Below, one piece after another: positions 39,009-46,887 of a stretch of DNA of 46,887 nucleotides; position 1 is the first letter of the stretch, and each line of letters opens with the position of its first letter. This DNA comes from Ramlibacter sp. (GTDB taxonomy: Bacteria; Pseudomonadota; Gammaproteobacteria; Burkholderiales; Burkholderiaceae_C), in NCBI GenBank assembly GCA_013815685.1, contig JACDFR010000034.1:1-46887 (forward strand), written 5' to 3'. The notes under the pieces are model-generated. The model was not told where the DNA came from and did no database searches. It worked only from the letters and a program-made list of their open reading frames with translations. Both the position numbers and the translations under genes were made by a program.

Positions 39009-39243
39009 TTGGCAGTCGACCACACCTTTCTTCAAAACATTGTTCGTTTGATGGCTCACCTGTATCGACTTGTTCGCCTTCACGAAGGGCCTAATCGATG
39101 TGGGAAATGGCTGACGTCATTGTGGGATTGATCCTACGAGCGCAATCAAAGTCTTAGCCCGGCAGTAACGGCTCCTCACGGTCAATCACAAACACGAGCT
39201 GAGCAATAACTTACCTTCGAAACCTCAACAAGAAGGGGCTGGG
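39009..39243. other. Intergenic region before the DUF1800/DUF1501 pair
   Basis: With the repeat and terminator before it, the gene-free stretch runs 38902-39243. The part after the terminator is less GC-rich than its neighbours, holds an 8-bp palindrome TGACGTCA (39112-39119) and a weak TTGTTC-N17-TATCGA pair (39040-39068), and ends in AAGGGG before the DUF1800 start. I see no RNA gene or ORF of note. Confidence 0.5.
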
Positions 39244-40968
39244 ATGGTGGTAAATCAATGTCGGGCGGGACGCATCGCGATGCACGTACTGGCCGGCCTC
39301 GCCCTTGCCGCCGCCCTGGTGGGTTGCGGTGGCGGCGGAGGTGGGAGCGGCGCAGGCGCCGGCCCGCAGGGCGCGGAACCGCTGCCGCCCGCGGTGCCGA
39401 CCTCGTTGGCCGACGCCTCCAGGCTGGCCGACCAGGCCAGCTTCGGCGCGACGGAGAATTTGCTCGACGAGGTCATGGCGGCCGGCCCCCAGCGCTGGAT
39501 CGCCCTGCAGTTCGCGGCGGATGCATCGCGCTACCAGCGTGGAGGCAACGACGCCATCCACGCCTTCGACGGCACCGACTACTGCGCCGAGGTGGACGTG
39601 GGCCCCAACTGCTGGCGCGACTGGGTGTCGAACCGGCCGCTGGTATGGGATTTCTTCCGCAACGCGGTAAACAACCCCGACCAGCTCAGGCAGCGCGTGG
39701 CGCTCGCGCTGTCGCAAATCCTGGTGGTCTCACAGCTCGAAGTCGACGGCACGTACGGCCTGCGCAACTATCAGAACGCATTCCTGGAAAACGCGTTCGG
39801 CAACTACCGCACCGTCCTGAAGAAGGTTGCCATGTCCCCGGTGATGGGCGACTACCTCAACAACGCCAACAACAGCAAGACCGCCCCCAACGAGAACTTC
39901 GCGCGGGAACTGCTGCAGCTGTTCGCCATCGGCACCTGCGAGCTGGAAGCCGATGGCCGGCTCAAGGGCGGCAAGTGCCAGCCGACCTATGACAACGCGC
40001 GGGTGCGCGAGTATGCCTATGCCTTGACGGGCTGGACATACCCACCCGGCGGCCGGCTGGCCTGGTGCACACCGAGAAACGGCACCAATTGCCGGTACTA
40101 CGGCGGTGACATGGTGCCGCGGCCCGGCGCGCATGAAGAGAAAGCGCTGACGCTGCTCGGCGGCGTCAGCCTGCCGGCAGGCCACTCGGCGCCGGCCGCG
40201 CTCGAAGGCGTCGTCGACAGCCTGATGAGTCATCCCAACATCGGCCCGTTCGTGGGGCGGCAGCTGATCCAGCATCTGGTCACCAGCAACCCCTCCCCTG
40301 CGTATGTCGCCCGCGTCGCCGCGGCCTTCAATACAGGCCGCCACGCTCAATTCGGCACGGGCACCAAGGGCGACCTGCGCGCGACGGTCGCCGCCATCCT
40401 GCTGGACGCCGAGGCGCGGACATCCCCACCGGCTGCCAGCGCCGGGCGGCTGCGCGAGCCGGTGCAGTTCGCCACGGGCGTGCTGCGCGGCCTCAACGGC
40501 CAGACCGACGGCGACCCCTTCACATGGTGGTGGGGCGACGCGATGGGCCAGCATCTCTTCCGCTCCCCATCGGTCTTCAATTTCTACCCGCCCGACTATC
40601 CCGTGGCCGGCACGGCGTTGCAAGGCCCGCAGTTCGGCATCCTCAATGCCAACACCGGCTTGGCCCGCATCAACTTCGTCAACTACATGGTGAACTGGGG
40701 CGGCTCGCAGCCCATCGCCGGGGTGCCCGACGCCATGGCCACGAAGGTGAACCTGCAGGCCTTCGTAGCGGACGCGGCGGACCCCGCGAAGCTCGTGGAC
40801 CGGATGGTTCGCCTGGGCCTGGGTGGGCGCATCTCGCCCGCTTCGCGCCAGGCCATCATCGATGCCGTGTCCGCGTGGACCCCTGCTTCGACCGATTACC
40901 TGACGTACCGCGCCAAGACCGCTGCCTACCTGGTCTTCGCCTCGCCGCACTACCAGATCGCACGCTGA
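39244..40968 (+). CDS. DUF1800 domain lipoprotein
   Basis: The 574-residue protein starts with a lipoprotein signal ([14 protein letters not shown], Cys28 followed by a Gly run). The DUF1800 body is clear: [96 protein letters not shown] and [18 protein letters not shown]. Function is unknown; the family almost always pairs with DUF1501, as here (10 bp apart). GGGG-type bases precede ATG 39244; ATG 39280 is also possible. Confidence 0.93.
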   Translation: MVVNQCRAGRIAMHVLAGLALAAALVGCGGGGGGSGAGAGPQGAEPLPPAVPTSLADASRLADQASFGATENLLDEVMAAGPQRWIALQFAADASRYQRGGNDAIHAFDGTDYCAEVDVGPNCWRDWVSNRPLVWDFFRNAVNNPDQLRQRVALALSQILVVSQLEVDGTYGLRNYQNAFLENAFGNYRTVLKKVAMSPVMGDYLNNANNSKTAPNENFARELLQLFAIGTCELEADGRLKGGKCQPTYDNARVREYAYALTGWTYPPGGRLAWCTPRNGTNCRYYGGDMVPRPGAHEEKALTLLGGVSLPAGHSAPAALEGVVDSLMSHPNIGPFVGRQLIQHLVTSNPSPAYVARVAAAFNTGRHAQFGTGTKGDLRATVAAILLDAEARTSPPAASAGRLREPVQFATGVLRGLNGQTDGDPFTWWWGDAMGQHLFRSPSVFNFYPPDYPVAGTALQGPQFGILNANTGLARINFVNYMVNWGGSQPIAGVPDAMATKVNLQAFVADAADPAKLVDRMVRLGLGGRISPASRQAIIDAVSAWTPASTDYLTYRAKTAAYLVFASPHYQIAR

Positions 40969-40978
40969 GAGGGACACC

Positions 40979-42376
40979 ATGCAACGCCGAAAATTCCTTT
41001 GCTCCGCAGCCGCCGCGATGGCGGGCGCGGCGGTGACGCCGCTGATCCCTGGCGCAGTACAGGCCCAGTCCGCCGACTACCGTGCGCTGGTGTGCATCTT
41101 CCTTTACGGCGGCAACGACGGCCTGAACATGGTCGTGCCGCGCGACAGCGCTCGCCACGGCCAGTACGCGGCGGTACGCCAGGCGCTGGCCCTGCCGCAG
41201 GGGTCGCTCGTGCCGCTCGGCACCGACTACGGGCTGCACCCGTCGATGGCCGCGTTGTCGGGCACCTGGGCCGAGGGCGCACTGGCGCCGGTGTTCAACG
41301 TGGGCCCGCTTTTCCAGCCGTTGACCAAGGACGAATACCGGAACTTCATCGCGCGGGGCAAGACCATTCCCGACAGCCTGTTTTCGCACAGCCACCAGCA
41401 GGGCTTGTGGGAGACGGGCTACCACGATGCCACCCGCCGCACCGGCTGGGGTGGCCGGGCGGCGCAGGAGCGCTCCAGCGTCGTCGTGTCCGCCGGGGGC
41501 AACGGCCGATTCGGCGTGGGCGATACGCAGGCGCCGCTGGTGATCCCGGGACCGGGCGCGAACTTCGGGCTGGAAGGCTACTTTCAGGGACCAGCCGCCG
41601 CGACACGCACGGCATTGATGGCGCTGCATGCCGAACGCGATGCGCAGGAGCTGCACAACGCGTTCGCGGCGCAGCAGAACAATACCTTCGCGGTATCGGG
41701 CAGCCTGTCCAGCATCCTGCAGATCAATCCCCGTGACAACCCGGGCGAGCCGCTCAACGCGGCCTTCGCCCCCGTCACGGGCAGCAATGGGGCGCTGACG
41801 ACCAGCCTGGCGCGCCAGCTCTACCAGATCGCCAAGTTGATCGCCTACCGCAGCAGCGCCCCGGCCGGTGTCGGCGGATCGCGCCAGATATTCTTCGCCT
41901 CGCTCGGCGGGTTCGACACGCATGGAGGCCAGATCGAAGGCAACGCGATGGGGGGCCATCACGCCGGCCTGATGAAAACATTGGCCGACGCGATGGCGGC
42001 TTTCCATCAGAGCACCAAGTCGATGGGGCTGGGCGCCAACGTCACCGCGTTCACCCAAAGCGACTTTGGCCGCACCTTCGCGCCCAACGACAGCTTGGGC
42101 ACCGATCACGCCTGGGGCAACAACCAGCTGGTGATGGGAGGGGCCGTCCGGGGCAATGCGACCTACGGGACTTATCCCGAGCTCGCGCTGGGTGGGCCCA
42201 ACGATGTCGGCACCGCCGGCTGGGAGTTGCAGGGCCGATGGATCCCGACCACTTCGGTCGACCAATACGGCGCCACGCTGCTGCGCTGGTGGGGGCTGGA
42301 CGACGGCCAGCTCAACGGCGTATTGCCCAATCTGCAGAATTTCGGCAGCGCGCGCAGCGTGGGGTTCCTGGCTTAG
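40979..42376 (+). CDS. DUF1501 protein with twin-arginine signal
   Basis: The 465-residue protein begins [21 protein letters not shown], a Tat signal with the RRKFL box, cut after AQA. The DUF1501 domain follows: [18 protein letters not shown], the [11 protein letters not shown] region, [47 protein letters not shown]. These are alkaline-phosphatase-superfamily relatives (sulfatase-like metal sites at D/H residues). It is exported folded and probably acts with the DUF1800 lipoprotein. Role unknown. Confidence 0.93.
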   Translation: MQRRKFLCSAAAAMAGAAVTPLIPGAVQAQSADYRALVCIFLYGGNDGLNMVVPRDSARHGQYAAVRQALALPQGSLVPLGTDYGLHPSMAALSGTWAEGALAPVFNVGPLFQPLTKDEYRNFIARGKTIPDSLFSHSHQQGLWETGYHDATRRTGWGGRAAQERSSVVVSAGGNGRFGVGDTQAPLVIPGPGANFGLEGYFQGPAAATRTALMALHAERDAQELHNAFAAQQNNTFAVSGSLSSILQINPRDNPGEPLNAAFAPVTGSNGALTTSLARQLYQIAKLIAYRSSAPAGVGGSRQIFFASLGGFDTHGGQIEGNAMGGHHAGLMKTLADAMAAFHQSTKSMGLGANVTAFTQSDFGRTFAPNDSLGTDHAWGNNQLVMGGAVRGNATYGTYPELALGGPNDVGTAGWELQGRWIPTTSVDQYGATLLRWWGLDDGQLNGVLPNLQNFGSARSVGFLA

Positions 42377-42394
42377 GAACGCAGGGACGGGACA

Positions 42395-42922
42395 CTAGCC
42401 GACCACCGGGTGGTCGGGCAATTCGTTGGGGTTGGACTGGCCTTGCGCGAGCGGGAAATGGGCGGCCAGCAACGCCGACACTTCTTCCAGCGCCTGGGTC
42501 AGGCCGTCCTCGAACCGGCCTTCGTGGAAAGCCGAGCCCATGCGCTTGGCGATCTGCTGCCACACGCCGGGATCGACCCGGTTGCTCAACCCGCGGTCGG
42601 CCACGATTTCGATGGCGTGTTCAGCCAACAGCAGGTAGATCAGGACGCCGTTGTTCTGCTCCGTGTCCCAGACCCGCAGCTTGCCGAAGATCGCCAAGGC
42701 GCGCTCGCGCGGCGTGGCGTCCCGCAGCAGGTAGCTCGTCGGAAGGCCTGCTTCGACGTAGATGCGGACCTCGCCGCTATGGCGCGACTCGCTTGCGGCA
42801 ACGCGCCGCGCCAGCCGCTCGAGCAGCTCCGGCGGAGCAGCCTTGCGGAGATCGGAATCGTCCAGCCAGCGATGCCGCAGCATGCGCCCCAGGATGCGTC
42901 GCCAGTCGCGTGCCTGCGCCAT
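42395..42922 (-). CDS. TPM-domain protein
   Basis: The 175-residue protein has a soluble TPM domain: ARRVAASESRHSGEVRIYVEAGLP, RERALAIFGKLRVWDTEQNNGVLIYLLLAEHAIEIVADRGLSNRV and RFEDGLTQALEEVSALLAAHFP. These match the phosphatase-like TPM fold of unknown role, found in COG3762. The ATG at 42922 shares one base with the stop of the next gene upstream (TGATG). It is the last gene of the lemA run. Confidence 0.88.
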   Translation of the reverse strand: MAQARDWRRILGRMLRHRWLDDSDLRKAAPPELLERLARRVAASESRHSGEVRIYVEAGLPTSYLLRDATPRERALAIFGKLRVWDTEQNNGVLIYLLLAEHAIEIVADRGLSNRVDPGVWQQIAKRMGSAFHEGRFEDGLTQALEEVSALLAAHFPLAQGQSNPNELPDHPVVG

Positions 42923-43821
42923 CACCAGTCTCCCGAGGCGCCGCCGCCGCCAAAATCGCCGCCACCACCGGAGCCGCCCCAACCGCCGCCTCCGCCGCCG
43001 CCCCAGCCGCCGCCACTACCGCCCCAGCCGCCGATGACGGGTCCGCCGCCCCAGCCGCTGCGGCGCGATCCGAGGCCGCCGCCGCCCCCGGAGATCATGG
43101 AAAAGAGCAGCGCCACCAGTGCGGCGATGCCCGCAACCACCACGCTGGACGTGGCGACCAGGGCGATCGCGCCAACGCCGCCACCGGTCGCCAGGGCGCC
43201 GAGCTTGCGTCCCAGCATTCCCCGCAACACGCCGCCGACCACGGGCACGGCGATGAACAGGAAGATGGCCATGTCCATCCACTCGAAGCCCCCGGCGCCG
43301 GGTCGTTGCGCGGTGGATCGGGGCGCCGGCAGCGCTTCGCCCGTGATGCGCGCGCCCAGCTGGTCCACCGCCGCGTGCAGACCCGCGGCGAAATCGTTCT
43401 TGCGGAAGTTGGGCGTGATCGCCGCGTCGATGATCTGCCGGGCCGCGAGGTCGGGGATGGCCCCTTCCAGTGTCTTGGCGACTTCGATGCGAACCTTGCG
43501 GTCATCCTTCGCGACCACCACCAGGACACCGTCGCCAACCTCCTTGCGCCCGATCTTCCAGGCGTTGCCCACGCGGTTGGCGTAGCTGGAGATGTCTTCG
43601 GGCAGGGTGGTGGCCACCATCAGGATCGCGATCTGCGTCCCCTTTTGCTGCTCGAAGGCCAGCAGCTTGTCCTGCAGGCCCTTGAGCTGGATGGAATCGA
43701 GGCTGCCGGTCTGGTCGACCACGGGCGCCGACAGGGGCGGCACCGGCAGCACGCCCTGCGCGCCTGCGAGGCCCCAGCAAAAGAGCGCCCACAGGAGAGC
43801 GACGGCGCGCGCGACGGCCAT
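42922..43821 (-). CDS. TPM-domain membrane protein with Gly-rich tail
   Basis: The 299-residue protein has a signal peptide (ALLWALFCWGLAGAQG), a periplasmic TPM domain (VVDQTGSLDSIQLKGLQDKL, IAILMVATTLPEDISSYANRVGNAWKIGRKEVGDGVLVVVAKDDRKVRIEV), two membrane helices at about 178-232, and a 50-residue tail made of Gly, Trp and Ser (GGGWGGG type). This is the YgcG architecture and regularly stands next to lemA, as here (6 bp apart). Confidence 0.93.
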   Translation of the reverse strand: MAVARAVALLWALFCWGLAGAQGVLPVPPLSAPVVDQTGSLDSIQLKGLQDKLLAFEQQKGTQIAILMVATTLPEDISSYANRVGNAWKIGRKEVGDGVLVVVAKDDRKVRIEVAKTLEGAIPDLAARQIIDAAITPNFRKNDFAAGLHAAVDQLGARITGEALPAPRSTAQRPGAGGFEWMDMAIFLFIAVPVVGGVLRGMLGRKLGALATGGGVGAIALVATSSVVVAGIAALVALLFSMISGGGGGLGSRRSGWGGGPVIGGWGGSGGGWGGGGGGGWGGSGGGGDFGGGGASGDW

Positions 43822-43827
43822 CGGCGC

Positions 43828-44418
43828 TTATTTCTTGGTGCCGAAGTCCACCTGCGGCGGCACGGAGATCTGCGCTTCGTTCTGCACCGTGAAGTTGGCC
43901 TTGGGCGGGTAGCCAAACACCATGGCGGTGAGGTTCGACGGGAAGCTGCGCGCCAGCACGTTGTACTCCTGCACGGTCTGGATGTAGCGGTTGCGCGCCA
44001 CGGTGATGCGGTTCTCGGTGCCCTCCAGCTGAACGCGCAGGTCGCGGAACCCCTGGTTGGCCTTCAGGTCGGGGTAGCGTTCCACGGTCACCATCAGCCG
44101 GCTCAGCGCGCTGGACAGCTCGCCTTGCGCCTGCTGGAACTTCGCGAAGGCTTCGGGGTTGTTCAGTGTCTCGGGCGTCACCTGCATCGAGGTGGCCTTG
44201 GCGCGTGCCTCGACCACCTTGGTCAGCGTCTCCTGCTCGAAATTGGCCTCGCCCTTGACAGTGGCGACGATGTTGGGAACCAGGTCCGCGCGCCGCTGGT
44301 ACTGGTTGAGCACTTCGCTCCAGGCCGACCTGCTTTGCTCGTCGAGCCGCTGGAAATCGTTGTAGCCGCAACCGGTCAGCGACAGGACCGCCACGATCAT
44401 GAGTAACCAGCGCTTCAT
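43828..44418 (-). CDS. lemA: LemA family lipoprotein
   Basis: The 196-residue protein has a lipoprotein signal with lipobox LTGC (Cys17), then the LemA coiled coil: NQYQRRADLVPNIVATVKGE, VVEARAKAT, LSRLMVTVERYPDLKANQGF, ENRITVARNRYIQTVQEYN, and FPSNLTAMVFGYPPKANF. Function is not known; it is predicted to act with the TPM proteins in the envelope. Confidence 0.95.
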   Translation of the reverse strand: MKRWLLMIVAVLSLTGCGYNDFQRLDEQSRSAWSEVLNQYQRRADLVPNIVATVKGEANFEQETLTKVVEARAKATSMQVTPETLNNPEAFAKFQQAQGELSSALSRLMVTVERYPDLKANQGFRDLRVQLEGTENRITVARNRYIQTVQEYNVLARSFPSNLTAMVFGYPPKANFTVQNEAQISVPPQVDFGTKK

Positions 44419-44464
44419 CGGTTTGTTTCCTTGGGACTTGGGAATGTAACGGTAGCATAGATGG

Positions 44465-45205
44465 ATGCATGCGGAGCCATTTCAAGTCTTGTGCGCCCAG
44501 GCGCCGGGCGCGTTGCCGCGCAAGCCGCGCCTGGTCGTGGCCGGCGCCACTGGGGCCCTGGGCAACGAGGTTCTGCGCCGCCTGGTGGACGTGGAACAAT
44601 TCGAAAATGCACTGGTCCTGGCGCGCGAGCCCATCACTGCGGGGTTGCGCGGGGTGACGATGATGCGGGTGCCGGACGGCTCCCCGGACGTATGGCCGCC
44701 AGCGGCCGCCGATCTGGGCGTCATCCTGTTCGACCCACCCCGCCTGTTCTACGACCGCGAGCGGGCACTGTGGACGCCGCGTCCCGAAGAGTTGCCGGAG
44801 ATCGCGCAGTGGATGCGGCGCAGCGGCGCAACGACCCTGGCCATCGTGCTTGCGCATGCCCCCGGCCGCCTGCCCGAGGCCCTGAAGCCTGGCCTGGCGG
44901 GCCTGGATGAGCAGGCGGTGGCCGCGCTGGGGTTCGAGCGCCTGCTGATCGTCCGCTCGGCCCAGAAGCCGCCGCCCGCGGCCGCGCCCGGTGTTCTTGC
45001 GGGCCTGGCCCATTGGATGCTGTCGATTTTCAAGTACATGGTGCCCAGCAGCGAACAACCCGTGCGCGCCGCCAAGGTGGCGCAATTCGTGGCGACGGCG
45101 CTGAAGCTGGCGCCGCCGGGCATCCATATCGCCGCGCCCGAGACTGTATGGCACGCGGCCCAGGGCGAGCTGCAGGCGGCCGTGCGCCGTTGGCTGCGCC
45201 TCTGA
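44465..45205 (+). CDS. Rossmann-fold NAD(P)-binding protein
   Basis: The 246-residue protein carries a nucleotide-binding motif VVAGATGALGNEVLRRL near residues 23-40 and reads like the NAD(P)-dependent epimerase/NmrA-like group, though the rest (LGVILFDPPRLFYDRER, HWMLSIFKYMVPSSEQPVRAAKVAQFVATALKLA) is not a family I can name. It lies divergent from lemA. No strong ribosome binding site is visible. Function unknown. Confidence 0.8.
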   Translation: MHAEPFQVLCAQAPGALPRKPRLVVAGATGALGNEVLRRLVDVEQFENALVLAREPITAGLRGVTMMRVPDGSPDVWPPAAADLGVILFDPPRLFYDRERALWTPRPEELPEIAQWMRRSGATTLAIVLAHAPGRLPEALKPGLAGLDEQAVAALGFERLLIVRSAQKPPPAAAPGVLAGLAHWMLSIFKYMVPSSEQPVRAAKVAQFVATALKLAPPGIHIAAPETVWHAAQGELQAAVRRWLRL

Positions 45206-45244
45206 ATCCACGGCAGAATCGCGCTCACGGACCCGAACAGCTTC

Positions 45245-45697
45245 ATGCCCAAGAAAACCAAACTCCAGGCGGCCAACCTTCAAGGCACTGCGGACGACGT
45301 CGAAGAAGCCTTCTACCGGGCGCTGCAAAAGGGCGATATCGACAAGCTCATGGCGTGCTGGGCCGACGAGGACGACATCGTCTGTGTCCACCCCGGCGGG
45401 CCCCGGGTGGTGGGGGCCACGGCCATCCGCGCGACTTTCGAGGCCATGTTCAGCAATGGCAGCATCCGCGCCTGGCCGCAGCGCGCTCGCAAGACGCAGG
45501 CCGTCGGCAGCGCCGTGCACAGCGTGCTGGAAAAGGTGGAAGTGCTCGGGCCCCGCGGCCCGACCCAGGCCTGGGTGACCGCCACCAATGTCTACCACCG
45601 CACGGCGCAAGGCTGGCGCATGGTGGCGCACCACGCGAGCCCGGGGACCGACAGCGAGATCCAGGAAGTCTCGGGAAATCCCCAGGTGTTGCATTGA
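45245..45697 (+). CDS. SnoaL-like (NTF2-fold) protein
   Basis: The 150-residue protein has the cone-shaped NTF2 fold pattern: DVEEAFYRALQKGDIDKLMACWADEDDIVCVHPGGPRVVGATAIRATFEAMF and ending YHRTAQGWRMVAHHASPG. This matches SnoaL-like/DUF4440 domains whose role is usually unknown. It starts 39 bp after the Rossmann gene and precedes the hydrolase gene by a few bases. Confidence 0.88.
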   Translation: MPKKTKLQAANLQGTADDVEEAFYRALQKGDIDKLMACWADEDDIVCVHPGGPRVVGATAIRATFEAMFSNGSIRAWPQRARKTQAVGSAVHSVLEKVEVLGPRGPTQAWVTATNVYHRTAQGWRMVAHHASPGTDSEIQEVSGNPQVLH

Positions 45698-45710
45698 CGC
45701 AGGCGTGCTG

Positions 45711-46787
45711 TTGAACTACGCGGCGCCGTGGTGGTTGCCCGGGGGCAACCTGCAGACCATCTGGCCCGCGCTGTGTGCGCGGCGCGTCTTCGGCGGCCCT
45801 GCGCAATTCCGGCGCGAACGCTGGGTGACACCGGACGGCGATTTCGTCGACCTGGATTGGCTGATCCATCCTGCCCCCGCGCTTGCCACTGCGTGCACTG
45901 CGCTGCCCCCCGAGGGGGCTGGCCCGGCTTGGGGCGGCCCGGCGCTGCGGCCGCCGGCTCCCGCTGACGGGCGACCTTTGCTGGTGCTGTTCCATGGCCT
46001 GGAGGGCTCCTCGCGCAGCCATTACGCCGAGGCCTTCGCCGATTTCGCGGCCGAACGCGGCCTGGCCTATGTCGTGCCGCATTTTCGCGGTTGCAGCGGC
46101 GAGCTCAACCAGGGCCCGCGTGCCTACCACTCGGGCGACTACGAAGAAATCGGCTGGATCCTCGAGCGCCTGCGGCAGCGGCATCGCGGCCCCGTGGTCG
46201 CGGTGGGCGTGTCGCTGGGCGGCAATGCGCTGATGCGTTGGGCCGGCGAATCGGGCGAGTCCGCCGCGCGGGCCGTGAGCGCGGTGGCGTCGGTGTGCTC
46301 TCCGCTCGATCTGGCGGCAGGCTCGGTGGCTATCGGCCGCGGTTTCAACAAGCTGGTCTACACCACCATGTTCCTGCGCAGCATGAAGCCCAAGGCCTTC
46401 GCCAAATTGAAGCAGCACCCGGGGCTGTTCGATGCCGCCAGGCTGGTGCTGGCGCGCGACCTCTACCAGTTCGACGACATCTTCACGGCGCCCCTGCACG
46501 GCTTTCGCAACGCCGACGACTACTATGCGCGTGCGTCGGCCAAGGCCCACCTGCACCGAATCCGCATACCGGCCCTGGCGCTCAACGCCTTGAACGACCC
46601 GTTCGTGCCGGCCGCAAGCTTGCCCAGGGCCGATGAGGCGGGCAACTTCGTGACCCTGTGGCAACCCCGCCAGGGCGGCCACGTCGGCTTCACCGATGGT
46701 CCGATGCCCGGACATGTGCGCCGCATGCCGGACGAGGTGGGGGGTTGGCTGTTGCAGGCGCTCGCAGGCGCGGCGCGCGCGGGTTAG
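45711..46787 (+). CDS. YheT-family alpha/beta hydrolase with in-frame repeat insertion
   Basis: The roughly 358-residue protein starts MNYAAPWWLPGGNLQTIWPAL, the normal beginning for this family, which has no ATG here; TTG 45711 (AGG 7 bp before) or GTG 45705 must be used. The hydrolase body has LLVLFHGLEGSSRSHY, the nucleophile GVSLGGNAL, the Asp segment NALNDPFVPA and the His GGHVGF. Between DLDWLIHPAPA and the hydrolase core lie about 25 extra residues (TALPPEGAGPAWGGPALRPP) encoded by the GC-rich repeat. The frame stays open. Confidence 0.88.
   Translation: MNYAAPWWLPGGNLQTIWPALCARRVFGGPAQFRRERWVTPDGDFVDLDWLIHPAPALATACTALPPEGAGPAWGGPALRPPAPADGRPLLVLFHGLEGSSRSHYAEAFADFAAERGLAYVVPHFRGCSGELNQGPRAYHSGDYEEIGWILERLRQRHRGPVVAVGVSLGGNALMRWAGESGESAARAVSAVASVCSPLDLAAGSVAIGRGFNKLVYTTMFLRSMKPKAFAKLKQHPGLFDAARLVLARDLYQFDDIFTAPLHGFRNADDYYARASAKAHLHRIRIPALALNALNDPFVPAASLPRADEAGNFVTLWQPRQGGHVGFTDGPMPGHVRRMPDEVGGWLLQALAGAARAG
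45872..45950. repeat. GC-rich repeat, copy 5, inside the hydrolase gene
   Basis: CTGCCCCCCGAGGGGGC and CTTGGGGCGGCCCGGC recur exactly as in copies 2 and 4, here within an open reading frame. The copy adds about 25 codons between the first strand region and the catalytic core and keeps the frame. Confidence 0.85.
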
Positions 46788-46792
46788 GGTAG

Positions 46793-46887
46793 CTACTGCG
46801 CGGCGGACGCTTTTGCTGCCGCGGTTTTGACGGCCGCCGCCACCGGGGCCGAAGCCGGCCTGGCTGCCGCTGCCGAGGCAGCCAGGC
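46793..46887 (-). CDS. Possible 3' end of an Ala-rich protein (partial)
   Basis: On the minus strand a frame ends with TAG at 46795-46793 and reads back through 30 Ala/Pro/Lys/Ser codons to the window edge (C-terminus KTAAAAKASAAQ). Such tails occur on phasins, histone-like and other proteins. The start lies outside the window, so no product can be named. Confidence 0.35.
   Translation of the reverse strand, partial: LAASAAAARPASAPVAAAVKTAAAKASAAQ

Noticed and set aside
42238..45694. Two open frames above 700 codons across the TPM/LemA region
   Set aside because: Both cover several real genes on the other strand or frame and have low-complexity composition. The LemA and TPM proteins explain the DNA.

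Overview
The window is chromosomal DNA from a high-GC betaproteobacterium, most likely a member of the Burkholderiales family Comamonadaceae. Three things point there: the S10 ribosomal operon, the dat-ybeD-lipB-lipA block and the atpIBEFHAGDC operon; the protein signatures of those genes; and a GC-rich intergenic repeat with core CTGCCCCCCGAGGGGG that I associate with this family. The genus cannot be fixed from the sequence alone.

Layout. 1-5810: the 3' end of tuf, then rpsJ, a leader with an internal promoter and hairpin, and rplC-D-W-B-rpsS-rplV-rpsC-rplP-rpmC-rpsQ, closed by an intrinsic terminator. 5824-10645: a peroxiredoxin, a GNAT acetyltransferase, cytochrome b561 divergent from a frameshifted cytochrome c', a TlpA-type thioredoxin divergent from a DUF4197 protein, and a CaiB/BaiF CoA-transferase. 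10706-14953: a tightly overlapped run of lipoprotein, MFS carrier, EIIA-Man, HPr and enzyme I, i.e. a phosphotransfer chain without an obvious sugar permease. 14954-16400: a frameshifted YdhS-like flavoprotein.

16401-27088 is the accessory region and the main interest. A 454-bp leader rich in inverted repeats precedes an NRPS-like protein (vestigial C-domain remnant, then adenylation, carrier and thioester-reductase domains), an aldo/keto reductase, a PAPS-dependent sulfotransferase, an HK97-fold shell protein (encapsulin) and an MFS exporter. Next come a convergent PAP phosphatase (CysQ), an APS kinase (CysC) and a DauA-like D-amino-acid dehydrogenase that appears to start at CTG. I read this as an encapsulin-associated natural-product cluster with its own PAPS supply and PAP removal. 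The likely chemistry is activation of an amino or carboxylic acid on the A-T-R enzyme, reductive release as an aldehyde, reduction to an alcohol by the aldo/keto reductase, and O-sulfation, possibly inside or on a protein shell, followed by export. The product and the cargo are not known from sequence.

27090-31333: an EamA transporter, lipA, lipB, ybeD, a D-amino-acid aminotransferase and a CopD-like membrane protein, all on the minus strand. 31506-38901: the complete F1Fo ATP synthase operon, with two of its gene gaps occupied by the GC-rich repeat. 38902-39243: a second copy of a 36-bp hairpin repeat that also follows tuf, a terminator, and the leader of a DUF1800/DUF1501 pair (39244-42376). 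42395-44418: two TPM-domain proteins and LemA on the minus strand. 44465-46787: a Rossmann-fold protein, a SnoaL-like protein and a YheT-family hydrolase that carries the GC-rich repeat as an in-frame insert. The last 100 bp probably hold the 3' end of an Ala-rich protein on the minus strand.
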